Positions 7,904 to 16,710 of a stretch of DNA of 64,000 bases are shown piece by piece. Below the pieces are notes generated by a model. The model saw only the letters and a program-made list of their open reading frames with translations, had not been told where the DNA came from and searched no databases. Positions within the stretch are counted from its first letter, which is position 1, and each line of letters starts with the position of its first letter. The stretch is from Citrobacter freundii ATCC 8090 = MTCC 1658 = NBRC 12681 (GTDB lineage: Bacteria > Pseudomonadota > Gammaproteobacteria > Enterobacterales > Enterobacteriaceae), in contig NZ_CP049015.1 of NCBI RefSeq assembly GCF_011064845.1, forward strand, positions 992,001 to 1,056,000, in the 5' to 3' direction. A program made the position numbers and the translations under genes.

Positions 7904-9994
7904 ATGAAAATAAGACTATTCATTGAAACTAAAGAAGTTACGCTGCCGCTTCAAATGTCTAATTTTATTCAAGGTATGGATGGAGTGGTTAATATATTAT
8001 TTACTTGTTCTGATAAATTGAGTGGGAAATGGCTGGGAGAGAATTCAAATCTTGTTCTTAAATATAATGAATCAACTTTACTGTCTGCGCTGGATAAAAT
8101 ATCGCAAGTGCTCATTAAACACTCGCCAACGACACTAGATATCCATGTTGCACTGGCTGAAAGCTATAATTTACTTATTCCGTTATTAATGAGGTTAAAT
8201 GCTCTTCGGTCGTTAATCCATCTTCATGTTTATGAAGGAGAGATGGCTGAACTCGTTGCTGCTTCTGCACTTGAAAAAACCCCTGTAAATGTATTAGATA
8301 AATTAACTTCTGGGTATGCTAATGCTATAAATATTGCGTTAAATAAAAACCATCATATACCAAAAGAGGATTGGAATATTGCTGCCGGGTATGCATGGCA
8401 TAAAGTATTAACAACAACATATTATCTACAGGAGAATAGCGCATTTAAAAAATCAATGAAGTTGCCTTGTAGTAATGTGCCGATAGTTGATGAGCGTAAA
8501 ATAACGGATTTTCTGGAACTATTCAAGATACCATTTAGTATTTATTCTCAATTAAGAAAAATAAGCTCGTCATCTCTACTATTACTCAGCACTTCGCCTC
8601 GCTTTCCCTCTATGAAAAAACAACATCAGGAAGCGCTTGTAGAAGTTATCCTTCATGCAATAAATGAATGTGCAATTACTAAAGATAAAATTATACTCTT
8701 TCGTGAACAAAAAGATGGGGAAGTTGATAGTGAAATATTACGTCGATTAGGCTACATGGTGATCAAGCTCCCAGATTTAATCACCGTCAATTTATTAAAG
8801 GTTTTACAAATATTACCTGTAACCGTTGCCGGATGTTTTTCCGACGAACTGTATCAAGTGCCAGAGCAAAATATTCTCTTTTTGCTAACAACAAACTTAC
8901 CAAAGGAGACTGATAAATACGTTAGTCAGATCAATCTCGATAGTAAAAAAAATTATTATGTAAATGAGTTGGGGGGTGTTAAAACCGGCTCGTTTAAAAA
9001 AAGGCTGTTCTATTGTCCTGGATCTATGGGGGATGCGATCTACGCTTTAGGTTGCCTGACTGCATTTAGAGAACATTATGATGAGGAATTTATCTTTATT
9101 GCACATAAATTATATCATGATCTCATCATTTCAAGTCCTATGGTTTCCCAATATTGGGATGCTAATGCATTGACAGAAGAAAATATTATTGATGCTGAGA
9201 TAGCGCGTCAGGAAGATAAATTTCATTTTCTTGGCCGCTGGGAAGATATTGTTGCATCTCGACATATGACGGATGCATTTATCGGTGATGATATTCAAAA
9301 CCATTCCTTGAGCAATAAACAGCCTATTATATCATTGGTATCATTAGATAAGAGCAATGTTGATGATTTTATTCAGGTTAATGGATTGCAGAAAGAAAAA
9401 ATAGTTTTATTGCATCCTAATATTGGTTCTCCGAATAGGACGTGGACCGAAAAAGGATGGAATCAGCTCGCGAAATATTTTATTGCTGCAGGCTGGAAAG
9501 TTATCATTATTGGCAGCGATAATAATAAGTATCAGGAGAAGAAGATGATGGATATAGATATCCCAGAGGCTATCGATTGCATTAATCAGTTCTCTATGCT
9601 TGAGATGATTTATCTGATGGAACGCTGTCAGTTGCTGGTTGCGTGCGACTCTGGCCCAGTTGCGCTTGCTGGACTCACATCAATCGCAATTTGTGGGTTG
9701 TACTCCATTATTCCGGCCAAATATCGATTGCCTTACAGGAATGGAAGGTATGGATGGAATGCTATGGGTATTGATACGGGATGCCAGTATGGTCAATGCG
9801 GACACCTGATCATGAGTCCGCAATTCTTTAAAAACAAACTAGGTAAAGAATTTATGCCACCACGAGGTGATGAGTTTTCTATCTGGTGTCCAAATGATAA
9901 AAAATATCGATGTTTGAAGAAAATTACTGCTGAATATTTTTGGCATCAGATTCAATTATTTTTGAACTCTGATAGCTATGTGGGCAATTTTTAG
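7904..9994 (+). CDS. Large glycosyltransferase with C-terminal GT9 (heptosyltransferase-like) domain
   Basis: The 696-residue protein has an N-terminal half I do not recognise and a C-terminal GT-B domain resembling ADP-heptose transferases (GT9). The GT9 part starts near residue 365 (FYCPGSMGDAIYALGCLTAF) and holds the donor-site region HPNIGSPNRTWTEKGWNQLA and VACDSGPVALAGLTSIAIC, typical of WaaC/WaaF relatives. No signal peptide or membrane helix is evident, so it should act in the cytoplasm. It starts 6 bases after the tagD-like gene. It is strikingly AT-rich compared with the lfi genes, a sign of transfer. Its likely job is to modify flagellin or a flagellin-linked glycan; the acceptor is unknown. 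Confidence 0.75.
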   Translation: MKIRLFIETKEVTLPLQMSNFIQGMDGVVNILFTCSDKLSGKWLGENSNLVLKYNESTLLSALDKISQVLIKHSPTTLDIHVALAESYNLLIPLLMRLNALRSLIHLHVYEGEMAELVAASALEKTPVNVLDKLTSGYANAINIALNKNHHIPKEDWNIAAGYAWHKVLTTTYYLQENSAFKKSMKLPCSNVPIVDERKITDFLELFKIPFSIYSQLRKISSSSLLLLSTSPRFPSMKKQHQEALVEVILHAINECAITKDKIILFREQKDGEVDSEILRRLGYMVIKLPDLITVNLLKVLQILPVTVAGCFSDELYQVPEQNILFLLTTNLPKETDKYVSQINLDSKKNYYVNELGGVKTGSFKKRLFYCPGSMGDAIYALGCLTAFREHYDEEFIFIAHKLYHDLIISSPMVSQYWDANALTEENIIDAEIARQEDKFHFLGRWEDIVASRHMTDAFIGDDIQNHSLSNKQPIISLVSLDKSNVDDFIQVNGLQKEKIVLLHPNIGSPNRTWTEKGWNQLAKYFIAAGWKVIIIGSDNNKYQEKKMMDIDIPEAIDCINQFSMLEMIYLMERCQLLVACDSGPVALAGLTSIAICGLYSIIPAKYRLPYRNGRYGWNAMGIDTGCQYGQCGHLIMSPQFFKNKLGKEFMPPRGDEFSIWCPNDKKYRCLKKITAEYFWHQIQLFLNSDSYVGNF

Positions 9995-10026
9995 ATGTTT
10001 AATTAACTACATTATATGGAGTAATT

Positions 10027-11283
10027 ATGGGTTTTTTAGGGCGATTTCCTTTACACAGAATTGTTGAAGAGCACCAGGTGACACATCTGATTGAAACTGG
10101 ATACGGTATTGGGAATTCATGTCGAATGGCATTATCAGCTGGTTTCAATCATGCGCTATCTTGTGAGATCTATCAACCATTATATGAAAAAGCATTACAA
10201 GAAAAAAATGACAGCATTACGATTTTTCCCGATGATAGTTTATCATTTCTGAATTTGGAACAAGTCAATGGGATTTTGAAAAATCATCGTAGTCTTGTCT
10301 TTTTGGATGCGCATTATCCTGGTTCTGATTACTGCAACGAAAAATATCATAGCGACGAATGGGATAAAGATATTCGCTTGCCGCTTATTAACGAGTTGCG
10401 AGTGCTGAGAGGTAAAATTGACAATGCAATCGTTATTATTGATGATTGTAGAATATATCTAAAAGATTTTGCAGTAACAAGTGGTACTTTACCCGAATAT
10501 GCCGATCATGGGTTCGATAATGCCAGTGAGTTTATTGAATTATTAGAAAGTTTTGCCGATACTCACGCCTTATACTGGTATGCTGAAGACACCGGATACG
10601 CTGTTTTATGGCCACATGCTTTAGCCGGGGAAGTGATCAAACCTCTAATTTTACCTGGCGATATTACCAGTCAATTTCTGATTAATCGGGGGGTTGTGGG
10701 TACGACCAGTATGTCTGTAAATCGCCGACTCATGGATGCCCGGTTTACTTCTCGTTGGTTTGTAGGTGCTGGATTGGATATCGGTGGTGGGCCTGACAGT
10801 ATTGGTATTTACCGATCGCTTTTCCCACTAATGAGAACTGTGACTGTTTATGACTTACCACAAGGTGATGCCCAATATTTAGACAATGTTAGTGATAATA
10901 GTTTTGACTTTGTGTATTCTGCACATTGCCTGGAACATGTGGTTGACCCGTTTGTCGCTATCAATAATTGGATGCGAGTACTTAAACCAAATGGTCATCT
11001 CATTATTACAGTTCCTGATGAAGATATGTATGAGCAAAAAGTATGGCCATCGACTTTTAACTCCGACCACAAGCATACTTTCAGTATTTTCAAGAAAAAT
11101 AGTTGGTCACCCGTTTCGATAAATGTATTGGAATTGATTCAGGCGATAACTACAAAGCATGATGTTCAAAAAATAGAATTGCTTAACCATAGCTACTTAG
11201 CAGGGCTTCCTCGATTTGATCAGACACGCACACCATTTGCGGAAAGCGGTATCGAGATTGTTATAAAAAAAACGCCCCAGTAA
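10027..11283 (+). CDS. Protein with two methyltransferase-like domains
   Basis: The 418 residues look like two Rossmann-type methyltransferase modules in tandem. The first (about 1-205) has HLIETGYGIGNSCRMAL as a likely SAM site and FLDAHYPG and VIIDDCR as acidic motifs. The second (about 230-415) resembles Methyltransf_11: GLDIGGGPDSIGIYR, then FDFVYSAHCLEHVVDP and RVLKPNGHLIITVPDEDMYE. It is AT-rich like its upstream neighbour and ends at a shared bidirectional terminator. It probably methylates the sugar or polymer made by the surrounding transferases (inference). The start follows GGAG at 6 bases. Confidence 0.75.
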   Translation: MGFLGRFPLHRIVEEHQVTHLIETGYGIGNSCRMALSAGFNHALSCEIYQPLYEKALQEKNDSITIFPDDSLSFLNLEQVNGILKNHRSLVFLDAHYPGSDYCNEKYHSDEWDKDIRLPLINELRVLRGKIDNAIVIIDDCRIYLKDFAVTSGTLPEYADHGFDNASEFIELLESFADTHALYWYAEDTGYAVLWPHALAGEVIKPLILPGDITSQFLINRGVVGTTSMSVNRRLMDARFTSRWFVGAGLDIGGGPDSIGIYRSLFPLMRTVTVYDLPQGDAQYLDNVSDNSFDFVYSAHCLEHVVDPFVAINNWMRVLKPNGHLIITVPDEDMYEQKVWPSTFNSDHKHTFSIFKKNSWSPVSINVLELIQAITTKHDVQKIELLNHSYLAGLPRFDQTRTPFAESGIEIVIKKTPQ

Positions 11284-11288
11284 AATAA

Positions 11289-11314
11289 AAAACCACCGAT
11301 TTAACGGTGGTTTT
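11289..11314. terminator. Bidirectional terminator between convergent glycosylation genes
   Basis: Perfect 10-base arms AAAACCACCG and CGGTGGTTTT enclose a 6-base loop. The arm ends supply U-runs for both directions, which fits its place between a rightward and a leftward gene. Confidence 0.9.
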
Positions 11315-11336
11315 AATAGCTGGTTTATATCAGGGA

Positions 11337-13898
11337 TTAGTTAAACAGTTTTTTCTGTAAACTATGTAAGAGAGCATTTGTATGGACACTATCTGCTTCC
11401 GTAAGTAATGCCACGATCTCTTTAGCGGCCCTTTGCCCTGCCTGGCCATCCATAAACGCATCACAATAATGGTGGCGAATTTCGGCTAACGGTGCTTCAA
11501 GCGCAGTCCAGTCAAATGCATCAGACAGCGCACTGCGCAACGCCTGTATATCCTGGGCTACCGGGAGAACGTCGCGAATACGTTGATCGGCGCTGTCTGG
11601 GGTCGAGAAACTTTGTTGGCCATCCAGCAGCGAGGTCATCTCTGGCCAGCTCAGTAAAATGACGCGTTTATTCATATGAATGGCATCAAAAATAAAGCCG
11701 CTGCTGTCCGTCAGGACGTAATCTGCCTGCGCCATAAGCGCCAGCAGGTGCTGCGGATCGTCAATTCGGTTTTTTAAGTAGCGCTGTGCCAGCACCAGCG
11801 AGGCACTTTCTTCCGGCCTGTGCAGAGTGCCATGGTGCAGTTTGGTGACGACGTTGTATTCATGGCTTAATCGGCTGAGCTGTTGTGCCCAATGGGGGAG
11901 CGAGCTTAGCGCGCCATAGGTTGGTGCATACAGGATGGTCTGCTTTTTCGCATTTAGCTTCACGCTTTTTGGCAGTGCGGTATCGTAAGTATGGTTATGC
12001 CATTCATCGAAACGGGGATTACCCACCACTTTGGCGCTGCCGCCAATATCAACCGCGTGCTGGCTATAGTGGCTGTAGCAGAGAATTCGATGATAAAAGG
12101 CATTCCACCAGGCATGATTCCATGCTTCTTTCGCCAGTCCATACATCGTCCGTACATGGGTATCCGCCAGCCCGTTCAGTAACGGGGTGTAATAAGGGCT
12201 GACAAGACATTTGAAGCGTTGACGTTTCTCAATCACCGCAGAAAGACGCGTTCCGCCCAACAGGGGATCGTTAATGGTTTTAATTGTTGCGGTCATTTCA
12301 TCCAGAAACGACGCGTGTATTTTGTCGCTGACCAATAGAGAGCAGGTGTGCCCCATCGCCTGTAGCGCGGTTATGATCGGGCGATAGACCGCGTAGTGCA
12401 GCGACGTTTCCATATAGAAACCAATAGCATCTGTTCGGGGGGCAGTAGAAGGGAGCGGGGCATCAGTCAGTGCGTTGACGGCATCGGTTTTCTTATTGAT
12501 TTTATTGAAGTAGTAGCCAATATTATCGGTTTCTTTTTTCTCGATATCGCTATAACCTGGGCGCTGATAGCAGATACTCGGATAGCAGGAAAGCCATTTT
12601 CCGTCACGTAGCAGCGGCTGCCACTGTCCTTCGAGGGTCTCTGAAAGGTCATATTCCATTTGCTGAGCCAGAACCGGGTAATAGCTGTTGTTAACCAGAT
12701 AGGCGCACACCTTATTGCAATCGCGGGCATGAATCATCCCAGTCAGGCTTTTTAATATGCTTCCGCGTTTAATTTCACCGCCGAGGAGAATGACCTCCCA
12801 CGGAAATTTAGGCAGGGCATTAAGCAGCGAGCTAAGTACCCGAATATGTTTTTCTTGTTTCAGAATAACGGCGTCATCTTCAAGCAGCAGGTAATTTTTC
12901 CATCCCATTTGTTGTGCCAACTTGAGTGCCCGAAGATGGGATTGACGGCGACCAATCTGGCCGTTAGTGGCAACTGACGCGGCAATGCGGGTGATCTTTT
13001 CCTCTGGGTAATTGAGAAACCCCAGCTCTTGTTGGATGTGCGCTAAACGATCCGGGCGTGAGTCCAGGTTTACGATCACCACCTGATCGATATAATCCCA
13101 CTGGATCGGTTGATGATGAGTAGCGTTATGCAGGCTTTGATACCAGTTTTTCAGCATCGGGTCGGTAATCGCCTGCGCCAGCGGGGTTTCCAGTGGCTCG
13201 CTGCTTCCCAACACAAAGTCTTTGTCGAACGTATTTTGGCTGTGTGAGATACAAATAATGGTACGTTCACCCGGCAATTGCAGCGGGTTCGCGGTGAACT
13301 GGTTAGTGAATCCCTTTTCTTCACCTAAATTACACTCATCATCATAGCGGTGGTTCTTCAGGTAATTACGATGGTAACAGAAAGTGCCGTTGAGAATATT
13401 TTGTGGGCCAAAGCTGCGTGTTTTGAATATCCGGTTGATGTGGCTGTACCAGATGGGGATTTGATCGGAACCTGAAATCAACGCCCGGTGGCGCTGCATC
13501 ATGTCGATGGTGTAAGAGATTTTATCCGCTGGATAATAGTCATCATCATCCATACAGAGAATATATTCACCTACCGCCAGCGCATTGAGCATATTGCGCT
13601 TTTTACCCAGATCGAGCTTTTCCGGGTGGTAGATATAACGAATATTATATTTCTCTGGGTGGTTCTGCGTTAGCCGGTCAATGATCGACTGATGGCTTTG
13701 CGGAGAATCATCCAGGATCACCAGTTCCCGCCGGTCAGCAGGGTAGTCCTGATAACGGAACATATACAGCAAATAAGGTAAGAAAACGCCGCGGTTCCAT
13801 GTTGGCGTGATAACGCTGACAAACGGTTTTTCGCGGCCAGTGTCGAGCGTTTTAACGATGCCAGTCAGGGCGGAACGTGCTTTAGAGGATTCAGACAT
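11337..13898 (-). CDS. Multi-domain transferase: GT2 - GT25-like - CDP-glycerol glycerophosphotransferase
   Basis: The 853 residues combine three transferase-like parts. The N-terminus (about 25-240) is a GT2 domain: VSVITPTWNRG, VILDDSP and a DDDDYYP metal motif. The middle (about 285-400) resembles GT25 LPS transferases: VVIVNLDSRPDRL and LLLEDDAVI. The C-terminus (about 495-800) resembles TagB/TagF glycerophosphotransferases: ILYAPTYG and YVLTDSSGFIFDA. I chose the ATG at 13898 because earlier in-frame codons do not look like protein; no clear ribosome site is visible. CDP-glycerol from the TagD-like enzyme at 7493 is the obvious donor. It may assemble a glycerol-phosphate-containing glycan on LafA, but the acceptor is not shown by sequence. 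Confidence 0.82.
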   Translation of the reverse strand: MSESSKARSALTGIVKTLDTGREKPFVSVITPTWNRGVFLPYLLYMFRYQDYPADRRELVILDDSPQSHQSIIDRLTQNHPEKYNIRYIYHPEKLDLGKKRNMLNALAVGEYILCMDDDDYYPADKISYTIDMMQRHRALISGSDQIPIWYSHINRIFKTRSFGPQNILNGTFCYHRNYLKNHRYDDECNLGEEKGFTNQFTANPLQLPGERTIICISHSQNTFDKDFVLGSSEPLETPLAQAITDPMLKNWYQSLHNATHHQPIQWDYIDQVVIVNLDSRPDRLAHIQQELGFLNYPEEKITRIAASVATNGQIGRRQSHLRALKLAQQMGWKNYLLLEDDAVILKQEKHIRVLSSLLNALPKFPWEVILLGGEIKRGSILKSLTGMIHARDCNKVCAYLVNNSYYPVLAQQMEYDLSETLEGQWQPLLRDGKWLSCYPSICYQRPGYSDIEKKETDNIGYYFNKINKKTDAVNALTDAPLPSTAPRTDAIGFYMETSLHYAVYRPIITALQAMGHTCSLLVSDKIHASFLDEMTATIKTINDPLLGGTRLSAVIEKRQRFKCLVSPYYTPLLNGLADTHVRTMYGLAKEAWNHAWWNAFYHRILCYSHYSQHAVDIGGSAKVVGNPRFDEWHNHTYDTALPKSVKLNAKKQTILYAPTYGALSSLPHWAQQLSRLSHEYNVVTKLHHGTLHRPEESASLVLAQRYLKNRIDDPQHLLALMAQADYVLTDSSGFIFDAIHMNKRVILLSWPEMTSLLDGQQSFSTPDSADQRIRDVLPVAQDIQALRSALSDAFDWTALEAPLAEIRHHYCDAFMDGQAGQRAAKEIVALLTEADSVHTNALLHSLQKKLFN

Positions 13899-13954
13899 GG
13901 TGATGTGTATTCGCGGTTCGAAAAAGGACCGGGCATTCGCCCGGCCAACAGGCA

Positions 13955-14899
13955 CTAACGTGTAATCAGGGAGAACGCCGAGAGCAGTGGATCTCCCGGA
14001 AGCATGTCCAGAATATGCTGACGTAACGAATGGGCATTCTCGCCGTTGCGCCACGCTTCAAACAACGCGAAAAGGGCGTAAATTTCGTCATGGTTTAGCG
14101 CAGAATCATCCATCGTCCACAGGCAAAACAGAGTGCGAATCATAAAGACGTCAGCCGCCAGCCAGAAGAAACGCTGCAGTGTGCTTTCACTCTCATGCTG
14201 TGGGAAGGTGTCGTGGTACAAGCGATAAATCAGATAGTTGCTGAAAATCCATGCTTCTTGAGCGAAATGGCGCTCCCAGGTCTGCAGCCACTGATCCTGT
14301 AACTGCTGCTGAAGCATGGCTTCACTGTTCGCATCCTGCAGCATCAGCAGGCTGACCTGCAGAGGTAATGTGAGTTTACGCGTACTTTCCGGCAGCAGAT
14401 CCCAATTGAATTCACAACCGCCCATACGGGTAATTAATTCACGCTGTAGCTGGGGCAGGCTGGGCAGTTGCGCAAATTGCTCCTGCAGTTTTCCTTCCTG
14501 TACATGGCCTGCGAGGATCTGTGGCAACGATGCCAGCTTTTCCAGCACCGCTTCACTATCGCCTGGGCATTTTTCGGAAAAAGAGAGCATGATCCCCAGC
14601 GCATACAGGCGCAGCTCCGGCGATAAACCTGGAAGTGTGATGGTATGCAGAGCGGATTGATTCAATACCTGATCGCGTGGGGATAGCGCCGGGCTGTCCG
14701 GGTTGGCCGCACATTTTGAATGATGCAAGACAAAGGTATTGGGAGCGCCTAATGCAGCCTGACAGCTGGCCGGATCGGTTAAGACCAGACTCTGACGCAC
14801 TTCCGTTTTCCAGCACAGGTTAACCCGTAAAGCGGAATCCGGATGGCGGGATAAAAACAACCGGACAAAGTCAGGTTCATAACAATCAATCATACTCAT
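13955..14899 (-). CDS. FliB-like flagellin-modification protein without the Cys-rich cluster
   Basis: The 314-residue protein resembles the middle and C-terminal parts of FliB, which N-methylates flagellin lysines. The shared features are a leucine-rich stretch around 90-110 (LPGLSPELRLYALGIMLSF), an ASLPQ...LPSLPQLQ pattern near 125-152, and a C-terminal NYLIYRLYHDTFP block. FliB's N-terminal cysteine cluster is absent; Cys occurs singly at about 6, 29, 46 and 64. It therefore may be a diverged or inactive relative, or a Flag-2-specific protein sometimes found here. It is 56 bases upstream of the multi-domain transferase in the same direction, supporting a role in flagellin modification. The assignment comes from remembered family patterns and is tentative. 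Confidence 0.45.
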   Translation of the reverse strand: MSMIDCYEPDFVRLFLSRHPDSALRVNLCWKTEVRQSLVLTDPASCQAALGAPNTFVLHHSKCAANPDSPALSPRDQVLNQSALHTITLPGLSPELRLYALGIMLSFSEKCPGDSEAVLEKLASLPQILAGHVQEGKLQEQFAQLPSLPQLQRELITRMGGCEFNWDLLPESTRKLTLPLQVSLLMLQDANSEAMLQQQLQDQWLQTWERHFAQEAWIFSNYLIYRLYHDTFPQHESESTLQRFFWLAADVFMIRTLFCLWTMDDSALNHDEIYALFALFEAWRNGENAHSLRQHILDMLPGDPLLSAFSLITR

Positions 14900-15032
14900 A
14901 ATCTGTTCTCAGCAATCCCAATATTCAAAATCTGTTTATGACATTGCAATATCCATGCCTGAATTTTAATTCATTTATATCAATTAGTTAGGTGAAGCGC
15001 GGAAAGCAGGTTTCCGCGTCAGGGAAGGGCGT

Positions 15033-15461
15033 TTAGCGCTGGTAAATAAAATCCGGCTCGGTACCTAAAAAAGCCTGAATAAATTCATACTGGCGGATCA
15101 GCAGATCGCCGTTTTTTTCGTTGTACGCCTTGCAGCGTTTCGCTTTTAGCTCAAGGCTTTGCCACCAGCCCTCTGCGGCACTTTTCTGCACGCCCGGCAA
15201 CCAACTAAAGACCTGCTCTATTCCTGCACGATTGACGCTTACGCCCAGCAGTTGCAGGATCGAACGGCGCTGTTGGCTGCTGTTTTGCAACTGCTCATAA
15301 TGCTGTTGAATAAGTTCATTGATGGCCAGCAGCTTGTCGCTGTCGCGACGGATCATACACAGACGTTGTTGTTCCAACTGGTGTCTGAGCACGTCATACC
15401 GCGTTCCGTCTTCACGAATGCCCTGAAGCAGAGTTTTCACCTGCTGTAGCCTGGTGCTCAC
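15033..15461 (-). CDS. lfgN: Lateral flagellar chaperone LfgN (FlgN)
   Basis: FlgN-type chaperones guard the hook-filament junction proteins FlgK and FlgL before export. The 142-residue product is highly helical, rich in Gln, Leu and Arg, with the family pattern of a long N-terminal helix (MSTRLQQVKTLLQGIREDGT) and a central DKLLAINELIQQHYEQL region. It follows lfgM by 12 bases in the usual lfgAMN order. Its clients lfgK and lfgL lie in the divergent operon. Confidence 0.8.
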   Translation of the reverse strand: MSTRLQQVKTLLQGIREDGTRYDVLRHQLEQQRLCMIRRDSDKLLAINELIQQHYEQLQNSSQQRRSILQLLGVSVNRAGIEQVFSWLPGVQKSAAEGWWQSLELKAKRCKAYNEKNGDLLIRQYEFIQAFLGTEPDFIYQR

Positions 15462-15473
15462 TGTTGTAGCCTC

Positions 15474-15761
15474 TTATTTCTGGAAAAAGCTGAGCATGTC
15501 CCCAGCCAGTTGATCGGTATCAACCTGCAAATCGCCTGAGGCCAGCATGGCCTGCATTTGCGCCACTTTGTCGTAATCAACGTCACTTTGCGTATCACTG
15601 TTCAGCGTTTGCTGCGCCGTTTGCAATCCCGCCTGAGTAATATCATCGGCGGAAAGCGATGCGGAACTGGACGTGCTCGTCTGCACGCTGCTCTTGTCTG
15701 CACGTGCCTGTTCGGTTGTCGATGCAGGGCGATTGCCAGGCAGACTCGGGGTAATTTTCAT
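15474..15761 (-). CDS. lfgM: Lateral flagellar anti-sigma-28 factor LfgM (FlgM)
   Basis: FlgM binds the flagellar sigma-28 until the hook is finished, then is exported. I start it at the ATG at 15761 (MKITPSLPGNRP), which has GAGG 6 bases upstream; an ATG five codons earlier has no such site. The 95-residue product is Ser/Gln-rich and unfolded-looking at its N-terminus, with a C-terminal helical part (DYDKVAQMQAMLASGDLQVD) like the sigma-binding region. Its usual target, LafS, is not encoded here because of a deletion near lafT. A sigma-28-like promoter precedes it. Confidence 0.85.
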   Translation of the reverse strand: MKITPSLPGNRPASTTEQARADKSSVQTSTSSSASLSADDITQAGLQTAQQTLNSDTQSDVDYDKVAQMQAMLASGDLQVDTDQLAGDMLSFFQK

Positions 15762-15806
15762 AGCAACCTCGTACATATTCCGTTGGGTTGGTTATCTGTT
15801 ATTGAC

Positions 15807-15837
15807 TAAAAGCGGCGGCAATAGAGGAAAACTTTAA
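15807..15837 (-). promoter_or_regulatory. Sigma-28-like promoter of lfgMN
   Basis: Read on the minus strand, TTAAAGTTTTCC is followed 9 bases later by GCCGCTTTTA. The layout and most bases match the motif before lafA at 28676-28706 over the same 31-base span. Both resemble the flagellar sigma-28 consensus TAAAGTTT then GCCGATAA. It would give lfgM a late promoter separate from lfgA. Confidence 0.6.
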
Positions 15838-15857
15838 TCCCATCACAAAAAATCCCT

Positions 15858-16643
15858 TCACTGCTCAGCCGTTAACGTGGTGACCACGCCGGTATCGTCC
15901 ACCACACCGCTGATGATCCGCTGGCTGCTGCTATTACGAATTTTTATCACATCCCCTTTACGACCATTCTTCAACGCCACGCCCGGCATTGAGGCGGTAA
16001 TGCCAGCCATATGGGAGACGATCATCACTGGCTGGTCGCGTTTAACCAATATGGGCTGAACCAGCTCGCTACGGGTAATCGGTTTACCCGGTTGCAGGGC
16101 GCGCTTGCTGGTGAGGCCAATTGCTTCATCCATATTTGTTATCAACCCTTCCCGTTGGTTGCTGATATTGAATTTTTTAAGCTGCAGGTCGTCGGCGGTA
16201 ATCACCGCATCTCGGGCAATCAACGACTTTGGCATCACTACCGGCACCGACACGTCGGGGCGCACTGCAACGTTATATTTCCAGCCCGCATTGCCTGGGC
16301 AGGTCACCACAAAGTTCATTCGTGACAAGGCCATCTCCGGGGAAGAGTTAGCGGTGATCTGTGGCGCCGACGCGCATAGCGCGCTGTTACTCACGGCTGA
16401 GGGGATATAGATATTGAACGTGTAGCGATAGTCCTGCCACTGCTGTTTGTGCGCCAGTGCGTCGATTTCATGACTGGCGGCAGTCAGAACAAGTGCGTTG
16501 ATCTGTTCCCGGGCGCTGTGCTGAATGGGATGGACGGCGGCATGTACGGGTAAGACGCAGCATAAAGCCAGCATTATCTCCGCGGCAAAGGGGAAAGAAG
16601 GCTTCCTTACGTAGGAGGGGAGTTTCATAAAGTCATTTCTCAT
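15858..16643 (-). CDS. lfgA: Lateral flagellar P-ring chaperone LfgA (FlgA)
   Basis: FlgA is the periplasmic chaperone for P-ring assembly. The protein of about 261 residues has an N-terminal signal-like segment (EIMLALCCVLPVHA near 24-37) and the C-terminal SAF/FlgA domain with DAVITADDLQLKKFN, GKPITRSELVQP, and GVALKNGRKGDVIKIRNSSS at the end. The ATG at 16643 is preferred over the in-frame TTG before it; a later ATG (MKLPSYVR) is possible. It is divergent from lfgB across a 67-base gap with a sigma-54 promoter for lfgB. Confidence 0.88.
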   Translation of the reverse strand: MRNDFMKLPSYVRKPSFPFAAEIMLALCCVLPVHAAVHPIQHSAREQINALVLTAASHEIDALAHKQQWQDYRYTFNIYIPSAVSNSALCASAPQITANSSPEMALSRMNFVVTCPGNAGWKYNVAVRPDVSVPVVMPKSLIARDAVITADDLQLKKFNISNQREGLITNMDEAIGLTSKRALQPGKPITRSELVQPILVKRDQPVMIVSHMAGITASMPGVALKNGRKGDVIKIRNSSSQRIISGVVDDTGVVTTLTAEQ

Positions 16644-16658
16644 CAATCACTTAAAAGT

Positions 16659-16674
16659 TGGCATAGTTATTGCT
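16659..16674 (+). promoter_or_regulatory. Sigma-54 promoter of the lfgB operon
   Basis: TGGCATAGTTATTGCT matches the -24/-12 consensus well: TGGCA, then TTGCT, with GG and GC exactly 10 bases apart. It sits about 30 bases before lfgB in the divergent lfgA-lfgB gap, so it should drive lfgBCDEFGHIJKL under LafK. Confidence 0.8.
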
Positions 16675-16710
16675 AGTAATGGCGATATCTACGCAGGAGT
16701 GATGCAAGAA

